A stretch of DNA of 64,000 nt from Paramacrobiotus metropolitanus (lineage: Eukaryota > Tardigrada > Eutardigrada > Parachela > Macrobiotidae): the NCBI RefSeq assembly GCF_019649055.1, contig NW_026570276.1:744001-808000 (forward strand), written 5' to 3'. The position numbers and the translations under genes were made by a program. Shown one piece after another: positions 32,802 to 46,381 of this stretch; the stretch's first letter is position 1, and the number at the start of each line of letters is the position of its first letter. The notes beneath the pieces were generated by a model. It was not told the DNA's origin. It searched no databases and saw only the letters and a program-made list of their open reading frames with translations.

Positions 32802-35800
32802 TTAAAATTTTGCTTCCATTTCCGCATTTTGAAGTTGTCGTTCGCGCCTTTTCCCAGCAGATACTGCGGCGAAACACAGATGTCGCAATGGATGAACTAT
32901 CACTTCTACGAATCGGTGCCGATAGTGACGCTCGGTACACAGGTAGACGTAGAAATTCAGCGAATATCCCGTATACGCTGTTACAAGGAAAATTGGTGCC
33001 ATGAAATCCTGTATTTCCGAATTATAGACTGTTACAAAAGTCAGGCCATACGGCAGCACACTGGTACACAAATCGAAAAACTTTGGAGTGCGCGTGATGA
33101 GATACAGGAGTGCGCTGCTCAACAAGATGATGTTGGTTGCGTGTTGCGAGAGAGCTTTGTTGACGGGAGCTGCCGCGGTTGCCTCGATATTAGTTTTCTG
33201 CAAGCGGCGCAATTTACCGAAATGGGATTGCCGTTCACGGGACAGGAAGATAATCAACAGTACATTTGGAATTAGGATCAGCACAAATGTCAGAATACGC
33301 ACCGTTATCTGCAAATATGGTAAGAATCTGGTATGATACAACGATCGTTATAAGAACGAGATACGATGAAACTCATGAGAATGAGGGAATGCAGCATTCC
33401 AACACTTCGAAAGTGAGAAACGCTTAAAAAGAGCGTTTCAAGAAAGCCTTTCAAGGTTTAGCTATTATTTTTCTAAGAATTTCTTGCAACCAGACGGTGC
33501 GTTAGTTTCGCATGAGGGCTGACAACCTACTTAAATTACTGAAATATTTAACTGGTCGGTTGACAGTCGCACTGCATTTGCTCTTTCTCGAATTCCATTC
33601 AACCAGAATATGTTCACTAATTTTTTTTTAAATTTCCAGCGATTTTTTAGGAAAAATTGTCCGTCAGCTTCGCGCAAAATTTAACCTTTCAGATTTTAAG
33701 GTGATAAGTAACACTTGCTTTTTACGCGTAATTCTGCCAACCCATACCGGTACCAAAAATGGTAAACAGTTAGCCCTACCTTTCCCTTGGAAAACTGAAT
33801 TTGCTCATGAAAATTTTGAAGAGTTTGCTCTGATTGATGTACAAGCTTGTCCGGTTATTTCTGCCGGTTCAAAACAGCGAGATACACAAATTTGCGAGTT
33901 ACGCCAAACGTAGTGTAGTGGTAATATGTGCTATCTGTACCTTTACGACAGAAATTACCGGACATGCTTGTAATCTGCAAGCAATGGCTTCAGTGGACAA
34001 GCACTGCATAGGTATACAGTACAATACATGCACAGGGTACGTCGGTATTTCACGATAGCAGTAAATTACGATATCAGTGGAAAGTAAAAAGGTTTCAACT
34101 GTCCAGTATTTCTAAACTATTGAACATGATTATACTGTCTCTCAGCAAGCAGTGCAGATTTTCCGAAAAAAGCAAAACGTTTGCTCCGGTTCCTAGCAGG
34201 CTAGCACTTAATCTTATTGCACTGACCATGAAACATAATTTAAAAGATGGTAAGAACCAAGGCGTATCTGACAAAAATGGCAAAAAAATGGGTCGGCCTA
34301 CTTTACCTTTGCCGCCCCTTGGCATTTTTCCACTTTACCTTTTTCAACTTTACCTTCATCTTTGCCTTTGCCGCCGCGAATACCGCCTTTCCGTTCGAAA
34401 AACCTTTCTCGTTAATTAACCGCTAAAAATAAATTAGCGGGGACATTTTGCCGTTTCTCCAATTTCTTGCTTATGTATTTTAAAATTATTTCGCGACCAC
34501 TGATAATAGTGTGTGGCTTTCGCCACTGCCCAACGGGCAATTGCGAGTGAAACGAGTGAACAGCCCGCTTGGCGCATTAGTAATTTCGCGCATTTTAATT
34601 TTCTTTGCTTAATTCGTTGTGTGCATGTGTTCCATGATGACAAATAAGCCCCGTTTTCAGTTGTGCTGTACTGAAGTAAAAAATAGCATGCAAAATTAAA
34701 GTTTGCAGTCATTAAGGAAATATCGATTCTCAACGCCTTAACCCCACCTTTGGCTATTGTCACCACCTTTGGCTATTTACAAATGTAGTTGTAGTTGTAC
34801 GTTGTAAAATATTTTTAGCTAGGTGCACATACGGTCTGCCATGCAGGAACACAATGACGATGAAGGATCATAAACTACCAAAATGTACAAAAAAACACGG
34901 GGCGAATAGCCTCGAAATCAATTTAAAACACATCAACAAGAAACTGTAGAAATGACAAAGTGTCGAAGGTAATTTATTTTTAACGGTTAATTTTTCGGTA
35001 AAGCTTTTTCGAAAGGCGTTTTTCAACTATCTAATGGCGCAATTGTGGAACTGGAACAGACTGCCCCAAGAACCATACAACCGCATTAACAATTCTGACT
35101 CTTTCCTGGATACGATTAAATGGACGGATTTAAAATGGACTAAGCTTTTCCTTCATCTTCATTTCGATCATTACTGTTTGCTGTTAAACTGTTGTCCAGA
35201 TTTGCGATATTTTAGATGTAAGGTTTTCGCTAATGCGGTAGCCTTTTCTCTCATGTTAGTCTATGACCTCGTGCAGGACATCCCCGATTGTTGTATCTGT
35301 AGACCTTAAGCTCCGACAAACAAACAATCAACGGTAAATTGGGACGGTAAAGGTATTCGCGGTGGCCAAGGTAAAGGTAAACCTGAAAAAGGTAAAATAG
35401 AAAGGCAAAGGGACGGCAAGGTAAGGTAGGTCGACCCACAAAAAATGCTAAACTTCAACGGTCTGTAGCTAAGGAATTTCGGTTACTGACCCAACTTGGC
35501 GTAGCAGGGCTGTACATACCAGACCTGTTCGAGTTGTCGTCTGTCGAGTAATGAGTGCATTACGTAGTTTTGAAGCGTAACAGGCTTCCCTCGAAACTTA
35601 ACGCTAACGTAACTTTCGTAAAAGTTCTGTGTATTGTTTATGGCAGCGTAATTCGCGGTATGTATAACTTAAATCTCGGTTTTATTGCTTCGATAGCGTC
35701 TCATTGTAACTCGTGGCTTTATGGTGAATTTTCCGTCACTGCACAGATCTGTTACTGTACATACCAGTCCAATTTTGTGTATTTTCCACCATGAAGGAAA

Positions 35801-36680
35801 CCATTTTGGAGTGTCGTTAACCTCGATGCGAAAGTCGTGCATGAAAGGAAAGTAGTGATATACAAAGTCGAACATGTGACATGCCAGTGCGAAGATGACG
35901 AGAACGATAATAATCAGACGCGCCGTGAAAACTCGCTGCAGAAATCGGAAGCGGAAAGGGCTCACGATCACCAGCAGGCGCTCCCAGGAGAAGATGACCA
36001 GTATCCTAAAAGGGCAACTTTTTGCACGATCTCGCAGTTTTGAATTTCGGAGAACCTCACCAATCCGATAAGCTCATCGAAGCATCCAAAAACCATGGAA
36101 CAATAAGCGTATGCGCGGGCCCGAACACCTTCTCCATTAATTCTAGATCTGATAGGAAACTGGATAAACCGAGCCACCTGGAAAGGAAACTGTGTAAACC
36201 ACAATATAGAACCCGAGTATCGTGCAATTTATCCAGCACATTTCAACAGGAGTTCTACTCTTTCTGCATAATGCCATTATGCTACGAGAGCCGTCATATA
36301 AATCTAACCATAAGAAATACATGTAGTAGATGAAATTAGATGTAATAATTGCAGGCTTACAGTACTGTTATGTCAGCAGCAGCAATGGCGATCATGTAAT
36401 GGCAGGCAGATGTCCTCCATGTTGGAATACTGCGTATGAGAACCACCAGGTTCGATGCATTGCCAACAGTGCACAGAATCAGCAAACCAAAATAAATATC
36501 TCGACAAACACGGTACGCGCCGTGCATTTGGCGTTCGGTATACCAACATGCTAATCTGTCAGTGCTATGTATGTCTACCTCTTCCTCTGCATGGCTTTCA
36601 TTAAGCGTAATCACATTACGATTGTTGGATAAACCAGAAAATGACGCTGGCGGAAAAAACACAGCTACAGCGTTGTTCAT
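32802..36680 (-). CDS. rhodopsin-like GPCR, family copy 3 (four exons, intact)
   Basis: Exons: A 36680-36361, B1 36177-36061 (117 nt), B2 36017-35765 (253 nt), C 33308-32802. Splice phases agree and give 398 residues without a stop. A holds TM1 (YFGLLILCTVGNASNLVVLI); B2 holds the E/DRY-like SWERLLVIVSPFRF, TM4 and a long second extracellular loop (NDTPKWFPSWW); C holds TM5, TM6 (ALLYLITRTPKFFDL) and TM7 (GYSLNFYVYLCTERHYRHRF). Family A receptor, perhaps peptide-binding; the ligand is unknown. The B1-B2 intron is 43 nt, whereas intron 3 is about 2.4 kb and holds Lys/Gly-type repeats. The upstream block resembles that of copy 1. Confidence 0.75.
33640..33690. repeat. outlying copy of the 6265-6620 repeat
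   Basis: TTTCCAGCGATTTTTTAGG then CAGCTTCGCGCAAAATTT, matching the 150-bp repeat unit near 6417-6620. It lies just upstream of GPCR copy 3 exon C, inside intron 3. Confidence 0.4.
34280..35445. repeat. inverted pair of a low-complexity dispersed repeat inside a GPCR intron
   Basis: GGGTCGGCCTACTTTACC with TTTGCCGCC/TTTACCTTT runs (about 34290-34480) and an inverted related copy (about 34960-35440, GGTAAAGGTAAACC, GGTAAGGTAGGTCGACCC). A third copy is at about 42976-43130 in the forward orientation. In one frame the units give Gly/Lys-rich peptide (GKGK), but stops are frequent. Confidence 0.55.
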
Positions 36681-36899
36681 GGCGAAATATTTGGCGTTTA
36701 ACTCGCTTTAGTTGATCAGTAGTATCTAGCGATGAAGTCTCATTGAAAGGGATCCGAATGCTCCGCTTCATAGAGTGAATCTGTGTGATAACTCTTGCCC
36801 TTTGCTTAGGAAACAGGACATCTGAGAACGTATTCACTGGGTGGCCGCTTGCCGTGCGCGGAATTATTGCCAATTATCGTGTCATTTGGACGGTTAAGC

Positions 36900-39800
36900 G
36901 TGTTGAATCATTTAGAATTGCGTATTAGCGATATTTTCTGCTCGCCCAACTGCATACTGAGCTCTCTTCTTTCTTAACCCGTCCTGTATGCATAAGTCTA
37001 TTCTTTACATACGGTGTAACATGCGATACTTCGTAGCGAGAGGTGTTGTGTCAAGTTTTCTTAACAACGGAACATTTTGATTATTTAGTTTCAACAACGG
37101 ATCGCTGGACCCTATGTAAAATCTGTATGGTACATAATGTCGTAACAAACTGCTGATTGCGGTTCTGAGCGTGCGCTGCCTTGTTTAGAACACAATTGTG
37201 TTAAACGACCTCCTTAAGATTGAGGTAACTGAAATTTAACGAAGGCAAACTAGAAAGAATATTTCGGTGTATTCCAGAGCAAAACGTTTGACTCGGGATT
37301 TCTGAATACAAACTAGTAAAAATGACCTTAATATATAGCATTAACAAGTAAGGTAATTATTTCAAACGTCTGAACTGTGCCGACGTGCCAAGCGATTAGC
37401 AGTCCATCAATTACCGCAACACAAATTGGAAACTAGTGCCTTGTTTATACGTAGTGATCCCGTTGGTGGGAAAAGTCGAGGTACGGCTACATTTGAAACC
37501 AAGGGGCATACCTCGAACAGTCTTTGGTACGGAAATACGAGTTTCTTAGATTTTTTGCCATACAATGATACAATGCATGAAAAATAACATGAAACAGCGG
37601 GAGTCGATCCACGGCTAACGAATTTAAAAGCCAAAGCACTGCTTTTGTGCAACATGAGCGGAAGTATAACCGGATGTGTCGACCATCATCACAGTTTTAA
37701 ATTAATATTTATTCCTGTTATTTGTTGCTTATTTGTTGAGGTAAGGTCTTTTCAAATTATCCTGGCATGAGGTGAAATTCGATGTGGAAAATTTATGATC
37801 AGAATTGCTCTCTCAGAGAGATCCAAACGATTTTTCGAGTGCTTTGTGTTGACAGAATATCCCAGCTGCTGTTGACTGCATGTTAATAAATTAGCAAAGC
37901 GTTTACCATCCGTTACTTAGCCCGAATGGTAGCTTAAAGTGCGGTGGATGATGACCTTTCTTCCCTTGGAGCAAAAGCAACAATAATCAGAACTACTGGT
38001 GACCTTTATTATGATTTGCATACTACAGCTTCAGTGCCAAAGTTCAACCGCTGTAGTGTACAGTGGACTTCCAAACGGATTACACATATATAGCCACAAA
38101 GCGCGCGCAACCATGCGCTTATCTGAGCAAGCTATTAATTCGATCAACCACTGCCGATGGACTAATCGTGAAACATCGTTATACAGCACGAGACCTCAGT
38201 GCAGTATACATCAAGAACTAAAAACATCAGCCTTATTAGCCGTAACAAAGCAGTATGATTCGGAATACACCCCGCAAGACACGTGCAATAATTTCGAAAG
38301 TACACGGGACTTCAAAAATGTGTAGCACTTATGCAACCATAAAACGCGAGCAACCAGGCACTTATCTGTACTCATACAGATATTGATTTTCCAGCCGACC
38401 ATTGGCCTGCTGATATTTATACTTGCACTTTGCTCCTTTCCCAACGATAACCAATAACCGTTATCTCAGACGCAAGAGAATTTCAATTTCAATACAACTT
38501 ACAAATTTCAATAAATTTGAATAGTCTATATCAGTGCAGGTATCTATATATACGGTAAGTATCAAATAGGAGCACCTGTGCAGCCACTCCACGACACCTA
38601 ACTGACTGGTGACTGATTCGAAGCAACATTTCGCTATAGTCAATGGGACAGGCAGATTTTCCAGTACATTAAATTGACAACTCTAGATTTTCATTCAGTG
38701 TTGCTTTACTGAGTAGAGTAGGAGTGTCTATTGGCAAGTGAGTATCCTACTGAGTAGACACCAGTCGCCTCATATTAAAAAGTTACCTAGTAAAGTAACA
38801 GAATCGGTACTACTAACAGTTTGTAGTAATAAAAAGTAATAAGGTTTTTGTGTTGATAATACCCAGTAGGTAAAGTTCTGCTACTGCAAGTTCTGCTGTG
38901 ATTTAAAACAAAATTTGCCAAAATTTATGCCGGAACTCGGGAGAGCTGATTTTCGTAGGCAAAATTATAATTTGGTACATAATTACTAAGTAAGTAACTT
39001 TTTAAAACCAGACGTAACAGTAAGTAAACAGTAAACGCTTTGCAAAAAAATAGTAACAGTAAACCAAAGCAGGAGAACATTACGGGACAGCATGTATTGG
39101 TAAGTAGGAAGTCCGAAACTGACAGTAACGCAACAATGGGATTTTGGTACGTATACTATCGCATTATTCATTCCGCGCAATTTGCGCGGGGTCTGCTAGT
39201 CCCGTAGATTCAAAATGTCATCTTGCGGCATGTCGGCAGCGTTGTGTTCGGTTTACACAGCATTTTACTTCCCTGCGCCTTGCACGCACCATGCCCATGT
39301 GTAAAAAAAGGCTTTTTTCCGCACTAGCGTTACTTGCAGCAGCTACTGAGTGGACTTCGGACTACTCAAAACTAGCGAATAAATTAGTTTTCCCTTGGTA
39401 ATGGTGACATTTCTTTAATTGTAAGCTGAATATAAATCTGTTTATAAACGGTATACATGTGTCTCCGTGCCAAAGGAGAAAAGATAAACTTAAAGGCAGG
39501 TTTGGAATGAGGTCGTTCTCCAAGCACGCGGATATCAAAAGACCCTGCTTGGGCAATTTTCAGCCTAGCCGTGGAAATGACAGTTTTTAAACAAACTTAT
39601 TGTTGGTCTAAACAACCGGTAATTACTACTATATGTTGAAACCATATAGTAGTCACGTTCATGTCACTGTGGGAACGAAACTTTAATGCTTTAGCTAGAA
39701 TAAGGGCTCCGGTTGAACAATCCGTCTGCCTAACAGCTTCGTTGTACGAGCGGTTTTTTTTAACAGAGGTGCCAAATACTCGCGCAATGACATGAGGTGG

Positions 39801-40200
39801 TGGAGAATGAATTTAATCGACTAAAAATTCAAAACGAATTGAGCGCATTTTGGCAGTGTCGCAGCGCTGGTTTCATATTATGCAATCAGTATAATATGGT
39901 ATAAATATACATAATACTGATAATAATATAATTTGTTACACAGTCACATAGATGCTACAATTAGAATTAGCACGGCAGGCTCCATCAACGTACTCATAAG
40001 TGCAAGGCAGTATAACAGTACTCCTATTAAGTAGAGCGTTATTAATCAATGTGGGTGCCAGAGGAATTTCAGCATAAAGAGAAGCAGGCGTAAAGTTAAG
40101 CACTTTGGTGTTTGGCGGTAATATTATGAGTGCATTTTCTAATGACCTTAGTTGCTCTAATTTAAACGCTTCAATGACCATTTAACAATTCGGCAATATC
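36900..40200. other. intergenic between GPCR copies 3 and 4, nothing firm
   Basis: AT-rich; only short ORFs in both strands. An 11-bp stem hairpin, ACTACTATATG/CATATAGTAGT, is at 39625-39653. No gene is supported. Confidence 0.5.
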
Positions 40201-40272
40201 TTATCGTTGGTATTGAATCCAGCAGTTTTTAGAATTTTGGATTCTTCGGTGTCGGTAAAAAAGCAAACCGTG

Positions 40273-42016
40273 TTACAGTTGCGCGGTGCCTCCTGCTTCA
40301 ATGTGAGAATTCTCTACGAACTGAGCACGCTGTTCAATGCTGTTATTCGTGAATATTGCGGGGAAGCAAGGACCGCACACTGGGCGGGCGATGAGTCCAG
40401 CAGTTCGACGCCGGTACTGGGTTTCCGTTAACCAGTACACGTAGACATTCAACGAATAACCCATGTATGCTGTGACCAGGATAATGGGCTGCATAACTCT
40501 TTGCAAGCTGCCATCTTCGAAATATGTCAAATGAAAGCTATACGGTAGCACCGAGATGAACAAATCCAAAAATTGCGGAGTGCGCGTGATGAGATAAAGC
40601 AGTACACCGCCCAGAAGTACGATGTTGGATGCGTGATGGGTCAGAGTTGTGCCGGCTGGGGTTGGCGCGGACGCCTCACTGTCAACTTTCCGTAAAAGGC
40701 GCTTCTTACAGGGTTCGGATTGTCGCTGACGAGTCAGCAAGATAATCAGAGATAAATTAGGAAGTAGGAGCAGCAAAAATGTCAGCAAACGCATTGTAAT
40801 CTGAAAATATACGGTAATAGATTTCATAAGCATAGCCGCATAGGCATGTCTGGTTTTCTGGGTTTCTTTAAGTTTACCGTGTTTTCTAGATTTCCTACAG
40901 TAAGTTCCTGGATATCTTAAGTTTTTTGCGGTTTCTTAAGCTTTAGAGTTGGTTTTTTGAGAAGTGCTTTTCTGTGATATAACACTTTTATGATTATGGG
41001 ACACGACACTATTAAATATTATTTACGAACATGCAGGCGACCATTGTTTCTTCGTTACTGGACAGTGGACACCACCTACCTTTTTATAAATATAGCTTTT
41101 TATAAAACGGAAGGTGTGGCAAGTCAGTGATAGAATGACGAGAATGACAATCACAAGACGCGCCATGAAACCCCGTTGAAGGAATCCAAAGCGGAACGGG
41201 CTAATAAATACAAGCAGCCGCTCCCAGGAGAGGACCACTAGGATCCTGAAAGGGCAACTGTGTAGATTCTGGCAAGTTTCAAATATCTGAGAACCTCACC
41301 AGTCGGATACGCTCATAGTTGCATCCAAAAACCATGGAACAATGGGCCGGTTATCTTCAAGATCATATTTAATCACTATTTCTTGATCCGATAAGAATTT
41401 GGGTAGACCGAGCCATCTGCAAAGAAAAGTGTTTGTTTAGATCAAACAATATTACATATTTAACAGGCAGATGTTAGTCCTACGTTTGCGTTCTCGATGT
41501 TAGCAGTCGCTAGCCGACAAAACAAAACAAAAAGCAACTACTTAAAAACCCGAAGACGATTAGAAAGCATGTCCGACATCTTTTCCTAATTAATCGGAGT
41601 TTGGCCATAACGTCCTGGTGCTACTATTCGCGTAGCGGTGTACACGCTGTCAATTGACCTCCTCGTAGTTTTTTTATTAGACGAGTTTTTTTCTATTTGT
41701 TTACAGCTTACAATGCTAGCAAATCCGCAGCAGCTGCGCCGACCATGTAATGGCACGTCGATGTCTTCCACATGGATGCATTGCGCAGGAGAACTACCAG
41801 ATTCGATCCATTGCCCACGGTGCACAGGATCAACAGACAAAAGTACACTACGCGACAAGCACGGTATACGTCGTCCACTTGGCTGTCCGTAAACAACCAA
41901 TCCGGAGTCCACTGAGTTGGTGCATTTTCTGCATCGCTATTGTGGAACACGGTGATGTTAGTGGTGTTGGTTGCGTTAGGGAATGGCACGGACACGAGAC
42001 ACAGGTCTTTGTACAT
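40273..42016 (-). CDS. rhodopsin-like GPCR, family copy 4 (four exons, shortened loop)
   Basis: Exons: A 42016-41712, B1 41416-41300 (117 nt), B2 41257-41080 (178 nt), C 40800-40273; the phases agree, about 375 residues. TM1 is YFCLLILCTVGNGSNLVVLL; B2 has SWERLLVFISPFRF; TM6 VLLYLITRTPQFLDL; TM7 GYSLNVYVYWLTETQYRRR. B2 is exactly 75 nt shorter than in copy 3 when the donor AAAAAG|GTAGGT is used, which removes about 25 residues of extracellular loop 2, including the region equal to NDTPKWFPSWW. The frame stays open. A four-exon order with a 42-nt second intron matches the other copies. Ligand unknown. Confidence 0.75.
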
Positions 42017-42119
42017 TGTCCATTAGAAAGTTGGCAGCATTTTACCGCTTCCTGTGTAAGCTGGATGCTGTGTAACCGTTCTATATGTAGTTTATCCAAA
42101 GGTTGTATATAAGGTCACC

Positions 42120-44500
42120 TATATAGAAAACGGATGTTGGATGATCTGTTACACGTAAAATATATACTTGTCTTCATCCGGAACATAGCCAAACTGGCGA
42201 TAAGCTATGACGACAAGGAACTCTGACCTGCAAAGTCAGAGATGCAGAAGACTGCTCAGCAGGATGACGTAGAATTCGTGCTGGGATAAGGATGTTTTCA
42301 CGAACAACAGACCCCGCTCGAGTCACGCGTTATAAATCCGCGACGGAATTTAGAAGAAAATATACCTTACGTATCAGCGAATCATAGAATATTCAATTTC
42401 ATCGACATTTTTTCCAGTAAATTGCTTATTATTTATTGGCATGTCTGAATGTCCCCAGCATGTTTACGAATCTGATATTTAGGCTTGTGATTAATACGTA
42501 TAAATTCCACTTCCGGGTGAGCCAGTGTGCCCTTTGCACTTCCCTGTCTTATGATAGTCCTGGGAAGATTATTAAATTGCCAGCATTTATAATGAATTAC
42601 CCTGGTCAGGGCAACTAATGGATCAAAATTCGAATAGATTATTTATACAAACCACTTTAATTTATTCTCCATAATTAATTCAAGCATGGAATGAAGAATA
42701 TTCTCATAAGTGACAATAACAACAGTTATTAGAGCCTATACTGTATTAAAATGCTTGACCACTAAACCAATCAAGTGGACTGGAAAATTATGTTGATGCA
42801 TTTCGGCCACACAATGGTCGTTATAAGCACGTGGGACTTCTTAGGGTAGTTGTTTCTATATATTCGAAAAGCGTATATTCGAAAACTGGTTCTATATTTG
42901 AGCTAACTTGCACAGGTTACATGTACTGTATTGTTTAAGGATGTACTGACATACCAATGTGCTTTCAAAATAGCTGGTGGGTCGGTTTACTTTACCTTTG
43001 CCTTAGCCACCCTCAACACCGTCACCGTTAATTGAACGTCGAAAATACCGTTCACAAAGGTTGGTTTGTCGTTGATTAACCGTTAAACCATAAATTATCA
43101 TTAATATTTTGCCGTTTCTGCATTTTCTTGTTTCCAGTTACTTAGGAGTAGTTACATAATATCTTTACTGTACAGTGTACATATATACATCGCTACATGC
43201 GTAAAAATTGGTGCAAAATGGATTTCGTTACAGTCACAATGTAGCAATCATAATGTATTAACAGTTCAATGTAGCAAAGTAGCGTGAGGCTGATGCGCTG
43301 TACTCTGGTTGTTCAAAACGAATGTGTTCGGCGAGCGCCTTCTGACTTTGATGATGCAATGTTTGTTTTCTTCATAAATATCTGAAAGCTGACATCAAAT
43401 TTTTTTACGAATGGAGCGGGAAACAAGGAACACTTCTATTATTTTAGGCGGTGCTGATGACGAAGTACTGACTGTGAGGTCACTCATGTTGTTATACATA
43501 TGAGCTTATCAGAAGCTTCTCGGTTACAGATTTCGACTTGATCTCGTTTTTGCAACCGGTGAAGTGGTGACGGTAAATGGTTTTTCTAAGTTTAAGTAAG
43601 GGGGAAGGCGGGTGTTTGGAAATGGTAAAAGGCGGTGTTTATTATCCACAGCACTCAAGTTCTAGCAAATTTATCTTGGTAAATTCGAAATGCTTGATCT
43701 TATTATCTTTTATAATTGTTGTACGAGTATTAAGCGATAGCAAGTCAGTTCTTTCACAAAAATTCGTTGTTCAAACACGTCGATTAATTTTCTTTTTAAA
43801 TTAATGCTGTAAAGTCCGGACGGGTGACCAGTAAGCCCCTGAAGGTGAATTTTTCCATGATAGGTGCTTGGATATGCCTCATATTTCGGTCTTTAAGTAT
43901 ACGCTTTCAAAAAAGAGCCGGTAACAGAGATAGTGCGCTAACATTCTCCATGGCGTAACCGTCAGCCTGCTGCCGCACTCACCGACCCAAGAGTCTAATA
44001 ATTGTGACAGTTTGTTGAACGGGGAAGCTACAATAATTTTGTCTAACCAAAAGCTAAACCCGCCGTACCATCCATCAAACTCCTATCCAGGATTTGCACA
44101 AAATTTACCTGCAAGCGCATTAACCGTTGCGTACTGTTTGACTGGTAAATTTAGCACCCTCATACATACATTACAGTATTGTCTGAAAGTTCGATTATGT
44201 CAAAAAGAGCGGCAGTATAAACAGCCTTTTGCTCGAAAACTTTATGCGCAAACGCTTTCAGTTGAGCTGCGTACATTACAATTTACAAGGCATCCAGATC
44301 CGCTTTATTCTGTCATCTGTGAAAACAATCTGACCTGTATCGCCAAAGGCCCGCAATCCAGTAACCTAGTTTACAAGGTGTACCACTTCCGATCCCTATC
44401 AATAACATTTATATGGAAAGACAGTTTCATATGTTTCGGATGAGTGGCTCACAGATAACCGCATCCGATTCACAAGTGTGCATGTCGGTTCATGCAGATC
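42120..44500. other. intergenic; one unassigned 143-codon ORF
   Basis: Contains the third copy of the 34280-35445 repeat (42976-43130). An open frame at 44012-44443 (plus) has no recognisable domain, and its composition does not argue strongly for coding. Confidence 0.4.
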
Positions 44501-44526
44501 GCTTACAGCGCTGACTGATAACACCT

Positions 44527-45246
44527 ACCCGTATGGTCGCTAAGTGAAACACTATGATAAGTGAATGGGCGATGGTCGTTTAAGTGAAACACCCGAAATA
44601 ACATTTTCCACAAAACGATTTTCGTTTGGATTTTTTTCTCATACGATTAAACAAGATGTACCCTTTACAGAGTACTTGAAATTTTTAAAAAAGCTTGAAC
44701 CGTTTTCTTGCAAATGTCTCGTAAAGAAATCAGTGACGAAAGCGTTTTAGCCACGCCACGACTGACACTGAACTACGCTCAAATATTTGCCATCACCGCC
44801 ATACATGGCTGGCTGTACCATCGCCGTGTAAGAAGCTTATTTAAACCAAAATAAATTTAGTTTGAAGACACCAGCTTCAAAGAACGAAAAAAAATTCCGT
44901 TGAACATAAATTTACCTGAATTGAATTAACAGCCGCAAATGCGGTGATGGTACAGCCACCCTTGTATGGCGGTGATTGCAAATGTTTGAGCGTAGTGCAG
45001 TGGCAGTCGTGGCGTGGCTAAAACGCTTTCGTCACTGATTTCTTTACGAGATATTTGCAAGAAAACGGTTCAAGCTTTTTTAAAAATTTCAAGTACCCTG
45101 TAGAGGGTACCTTCTGTTTAATCGTATGAGAAAAAAATCCAAACGAAAATCGGTTTGTGGAAAATGTTATTTCGGGTGTTTCACTTAAACGACCATCCCC
45201 CATTCACTCATCATAGTGTTTCACTTAAACGACCATACGGGTAGGC
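44527..45246. mobile_element. 720-bp fold-back transposon
   Basis: Left and right arms of about 290-300 bp are inverted copies with few differences; the spacer is about 115 bp. Termini are CCTACCCGTATGGTCG and its inverse CGACCATACGGGTAGG. Each arm carries two copies of GGTCGTTTAAGTGAAACAC-type sequence near its end. Matching short ORFs on both strands (44565-44750 and 45203-45018) are a consequence of the symmetry, not proof of coding. Confidence 0.85.
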
Positions 45247-45249
45247 AGT

Positions 45250-46380
45250 TATAGCTTTATCTCGTTCGTAACGAGAAGTGTCGTGGTTTGACAAATTTTG
45301 TTCGAAAATACAAAAACTAACTTCAGCTGCCAACTGCCAAGCACCTGTCGGCAGCTGGTTTATACACATAAACCTGCATTTTTATTGGCCAAAGCTCAGC
45401 TTGGTCCAAGCTTTTTGAATACACTTGATATAATATTACGTCTTACATTAAACATTTTTGCCTTCTTTCTAATTTTTAAAAAACGAAAATGCTGAAGTTA
45501 CACGCTTATGCGTCGTCGTTGTGAAAAACTGTGAATATAAAGTGATCAGCCGCTGCACTTTCCAGTCTTCCCATTGCGCGCGTTTGCTTGCGCACGTACG
45601 TACGGTATAATTTACAATGCGTTGCGGGAGTTCCGAGTTCCGACCGTATTACTATACTAGAACCCTATTCTATTAAATAATATATGGATAAACCTCTATA
45701 AAACAGTATACGCAGAAAAACCTCTATAAATCTTGATGTACTTTAAAAGTTAAAATATTAGGTTTTTCTTCGTTTTTTTGGGTTCTTAATAATTAGTCAT
45801 GAAATCTGCCTCTAATCAGTAATTATGCATAAGGCGCAGTATGCATCATTATACACCTGTATAAACGTATACTACATAATTCTACGTATATATGCTGGTA
45901 GCCCTTTATAAATATTATAATATTATCACATTAATCACCTTCACAGATCTAGAGAGAGATCGATGTACATACACCACAGAGAACAAGCACAATAACCGAG
46001 ATACGACTTACGGAATTCTTTATTTTGGAAGCAGCTAAAAAAATGAGTAGACACTGTAAATGAAAGTCGGCATGTGTAATTTTTCACACGCGCCATGAAA
46101 TACTAACCGATTACGTTAATTACTTGAAAAACTTAATGGCCTTGCATCTGTAAATTAAACCGATTCCTAATGATTCTTAATCATGGTAAGCACAAAACCG
46201 AAACGGTCCGCTTTTATATATAGTAAAAACTGCTAAATTCTATAACAACTGCATGCTTATAGACTGTGCATGTTTATAGACTGTGTGATAAGTGCAAAAT
46301 TAAATTATTTCAAAAGCCCAAATACCTGGTATACCGGCGGTCAAGTTAAACTCATCTAACTAAATTAATACAGCTCGATA
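45250..46380. other. intergenic, nothing recognised
   Basis: AT-rich flank of the LTR element; only short ORFs. Confidence 0.5.
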
Positions 46381-46381
46381 C

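Noticed and set aside
37085-37110. TTTCAACAACGGATCGCTGG resembles the start of a 5.8S rRNA
   Set aside because: The match is about 15 bases, flanks do not continue as rRNA, and the pattern is of fungal type; chance is likely.
37575-37660. tRNA-like block on the minus strand (GGATCGACTCC resembling a B box)
   Set aside because: No pairing anticodon stem and a poor T stem; at best a decayed tRNA-derived piece, not a tRNA gene.
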